Shown in pieces: positions 6,523 through 8,071 of a stretch of DNA of 8,071 bases; position 1 is the first letter of the stretch; the number at the start of each line of letters is the position of its first letter. Source of the stretch: JBCCTX01 sp964652565 (GTDB taxonomy: Bacteria; Bacteroidota; Bacteroidia; J057); NCBI GenBank assembly GCA_964652565.1, contig CAZZEC010000216.1:1-8071 (forward strand), in the 5' to 3' direction. The notes beneath the pieces were generated by a model. That model ran no database searches. It was not told where the DNA came from and saw only the letters and a list, made by a program, of their open reading frames with translations. Made by a program: the position numbers and the translations under genes.

Positions 6523-7998
6523 ATGTCAAATTGTAAGTTTATTCCCATCTTTATTAGCATGATTTTGATCTGGATGGGTTGTAATACTTCGAATTCACAG
6601 ACCTATTCCCAGCATCAATCGGAACCAACAGGAAAGGACAATATAGCCTATAAGTGGGGAGAAATGGCACTTGATGCTACTGCCTGGGATACGGATCGAT
6701 TTAAGCCCAGACCAACAATTACTTCCAGATACCTAGGATTAATTTTTACCGCTGTGTTTGATGCATGGTCAAGATATGATGCAAAAGCAATCCCCGTATA
6801 CCTGGATGGAGTAGAGCGACGACCTGAAACGGAACAAGTGCTAGCTAATAAAGAAGTGGCTATTAGCTATGCAGCGTACAGAACATTGTGTGAGTATTAC
6901 TATACAGATAGCGTTCAGTATCGCGAATTTATGGTAGACCTTGGCTATGATCCAGATAATCAATCAATGGACCCGAGCATTCCGGAAGGTATAGGTAATC
7001 TTGCAGCCAAAGCTGTAATAGAAGCGAGAAAAAATGATGGAGCCAATCAATATGGAGAGGAAGAGGGTTCGAATGGAAAACCTTATTTTGACTATACTGG
7101 ATACCAACCGGTAAATTCGCCAGAGGAGAATGTCGATATGAATCGCTGGCAACCCAAATACTTTTCTGATGGAAAAGGAGGTAAATATGCACCGGGTTGT
7201 CTTACTCCCTACTGGCAGCATGTAGAGCCCATAGGTCTACAATCCGCAGATCAATTTCGCCCCGGACCTCCACCTATGATTGGATCTGAGCAGTTGGAAG
7301 AGGAGGTAAAAGAAGTGATAGAAATGCAAGCGAATCTCACAGATGAGCAAAAGGCATTGGTAGAGTTTATGCGTGATGGCCCCCGATCTGTACAACAAGC
7401 AGGGCACTGGTTGAAATTTGCGCAAGATGTATCCCGAAGAGATGCTCATACGCTGGATGAGGATGTGAAGATGTACTTCTTCAATCAGGTAACAGCAATG
7501 GACGCTTTCATTGCATCCTGGGATTCCAAAATGTATTACGATTTTGCCCGACCCTATGCGTTAGTACATGATTATTATCAGGATCAGGTGATCAAAGCTT
7601 GGGGCGGCCCCGAAGATGGAATGATAGAAATGGTGGGGCAGCAATGGAGACCTTACTCTCCGGAAACGTTTCTTTGTCCTCCGTTTCCAAGTTATGTATC
7701 AGGCCATAGTACCATTAGTGGTGCCTGTGGGGAAGCCTTAAAATTATTTACCGGAAGCGATGAATTCGGTGAAAGTGTTGATTTGGTTCCTGGAGCGTTA
7801 ACAGAACCCAATAATTTGGGGGATACTGTTACCCTGCATTTTCCAACTTTTACTGAAACGGCAAATATGGCAGGAATTTCCAGAGTATTGGGAGGCTATC
7901 ATATTCAAGCTGATAATATTGAGGGCTTGGAACTCGGAAGAAATGTAGCTAGAGAAGTGTGGAAATTTTATTTGCAACATGTCGGTGAGGAGGGGTAG
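6523..7998 (+). CDS. Exported vanadium-dependent haloperoxidase-like protein (PAP2 superfamily)
   Basis: A 491-residue protein with the full vanadate-binding signature: K336-x6-R343-P344, then S393-G394-H395 in FPSYVSGHS, then S453-R454-x5-H460-x3-D464. Lys, both Arg, Ser and Gly hold vanadate (or phosphate), one His binds the metal, and the other is the acid/base. F388 lies where, from memory, the fungal chloroperoxidase has its active-site Phe. Vanadium haloperoxidases use H2O2 to oxidise halides to hypohalous species; related PAP2 proteins are acid phosphatases, so activity is not proven, though the long helical N-terminal half and spacing favour the haloperoxidase branch. Residues 6-19 are a hydrophobic export signal ending in C20 (WMGC), a poor lipobox, so it may be a lipoprotein or a soluble secreted protein. 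The length is within the bacterial range. It looks monocistronic; a GACGACGG repeat begins four bases after its stop codon. Confidence 0.87.
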   Translation: MSNCKFIPIFISMILIWMGCNTSNSQTYSQHQSEPTGKDNIAYKWGEMALDATAWDTDRFKPRPTITSRYLGLIFTAVFDAWSRYDAKAIPVYLDGVERRPETEQVLANKEVAISYAAYRTLCEYYYTDSVQYREFMVDLGYDPDNQSMDPSIPEGIGNLAAKAVIEARKNDGANQYGEEEGSNGKPYFDYTGYQPVNSPEENVDMNRWQPKYFSDGKGGKYAPGCLTPYWQHVEPIGLQSADQFRPGPPPMIGSEQLEEEVKEVIEMQANLTDEQKALVEFMRDGPRSVQQAGHWLKFAQDVSRRDAHTLDEDVKMYFFNQVTAMDAFIASWDSKMYYDFARPYALVHDYYQDQVIKAWGGPEDGMIEMVGQQWRPYSPETFLCPPFPSYVSGHSTISGACGEALKLFTGSDEFGESVDLVPGALTEPNNLGDTVTLHFPTFTETANMAGISRVLGGYHIQADNIEGLELGRNVAREVWKFYLQHVGEEG

Positions 7999-8002
7999 GA
8001 TG

Positions 8003-8047
8003 TTAGACAACGGACGACGGACGACAGACCACAGGAAAGACGACGGG
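8003..8047 (+). repeat. Second, diverged GACGACGG-type repeat
   Basis: The stretch begins TTAGACAACGGACGACGG, close to the TTAGACGACGGACGACGG that opens the array at 4025. It also keeps the GACCACAGG end of the unit (as AGACCACAGGAAA) and a partial second unit (GACGACGGG at 8039-8047), but has an extra GAC triplet and several substitutions. Purine-rich sequence of the same flavour continues to about 8061. As in the first array, it is on the coding strand and directly downstream of a stop codon. The window ends before its right limit can be judged. Confidence 0.8.
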
Positions 8048-8071
8048 CAGAAGAAAAGACAACTGTAGGAA

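Noticed and set aside
5029..7998. Methyltransferase, acetyltransferase and haloperoxidase as a natural-product tailoring cluster
   Set aside because: All three are tailoring-type enzymes, but there is no core biosynthetic gene, no tight spacing, and each belongs to a family commonly found alone.

Overview
The window looks like chromosomal DNA of a marine-type Bacteroidetes (Cytophagales-like) bacterium. The evidence is an AT-rich sequence, short A/T-rich leaders without Shine-Dalgarno sites, one candidate TTG...TAnnTTTG promoter, and proteins that resemble Bacteroidetes families. The genus cannot be fixed from the sequence. No rRNA, tRNA, CRISPR array, insertion sequence or phage gene was seen.

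Layout: (1) positions 1-125 hold the 5' end of a minus-strand PfkB-type sugar kinase, cut by the window edge. (2) 126-604 is a long divergent intergenic region. (3) 605-4022 carries a two-gene unit: a soluble FAD/NAD(P)H oxidoreductase, then a ten-helix membrane iron-sulfur protein of the NosR/NapH type with two [4Fe-4S] motifs and an extra N-terminal domain outside the cytoplasm. (4) 4025-4268 is a repeat-rich gap: 26-bp GACGACGG-type tandem repeats, a small palindrome, and a decayed CAATGT/CCAT array. (5) 4343-4810 is a small conserved protein of unknown function (DUF3052-like). (6) 5029-5823 is a class I SAM methyltransferase. (7) 5898-6464 is a GNAT acetyltransferase. (8) 6523-7998 is an exported vanadium-dependent haloperoxidase-like protein with a full set of vanadate and catalytic residues. 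(9) From 8003 a second, more diverged copy of the GACGACGG repeat starts just after that stop codon.

The only convincing functional partnership is the FAD protein with the membrane Fe-S protein. The predicted topology puts all cysteine clusters on the cytoplasmic side, where the soluble flavoprotein could pass NAD(P)H electrons to them. The final acceptor is unknown. The other plus-strand genes are separated by 58-263 bp and look independently expressed. I found no clear new defence or mobile system. The most interesting items are the flavoprotein/Fe-S pair with its unexplained external domain, and the GACGACGG repeat placed right after two unrelated stop codons.
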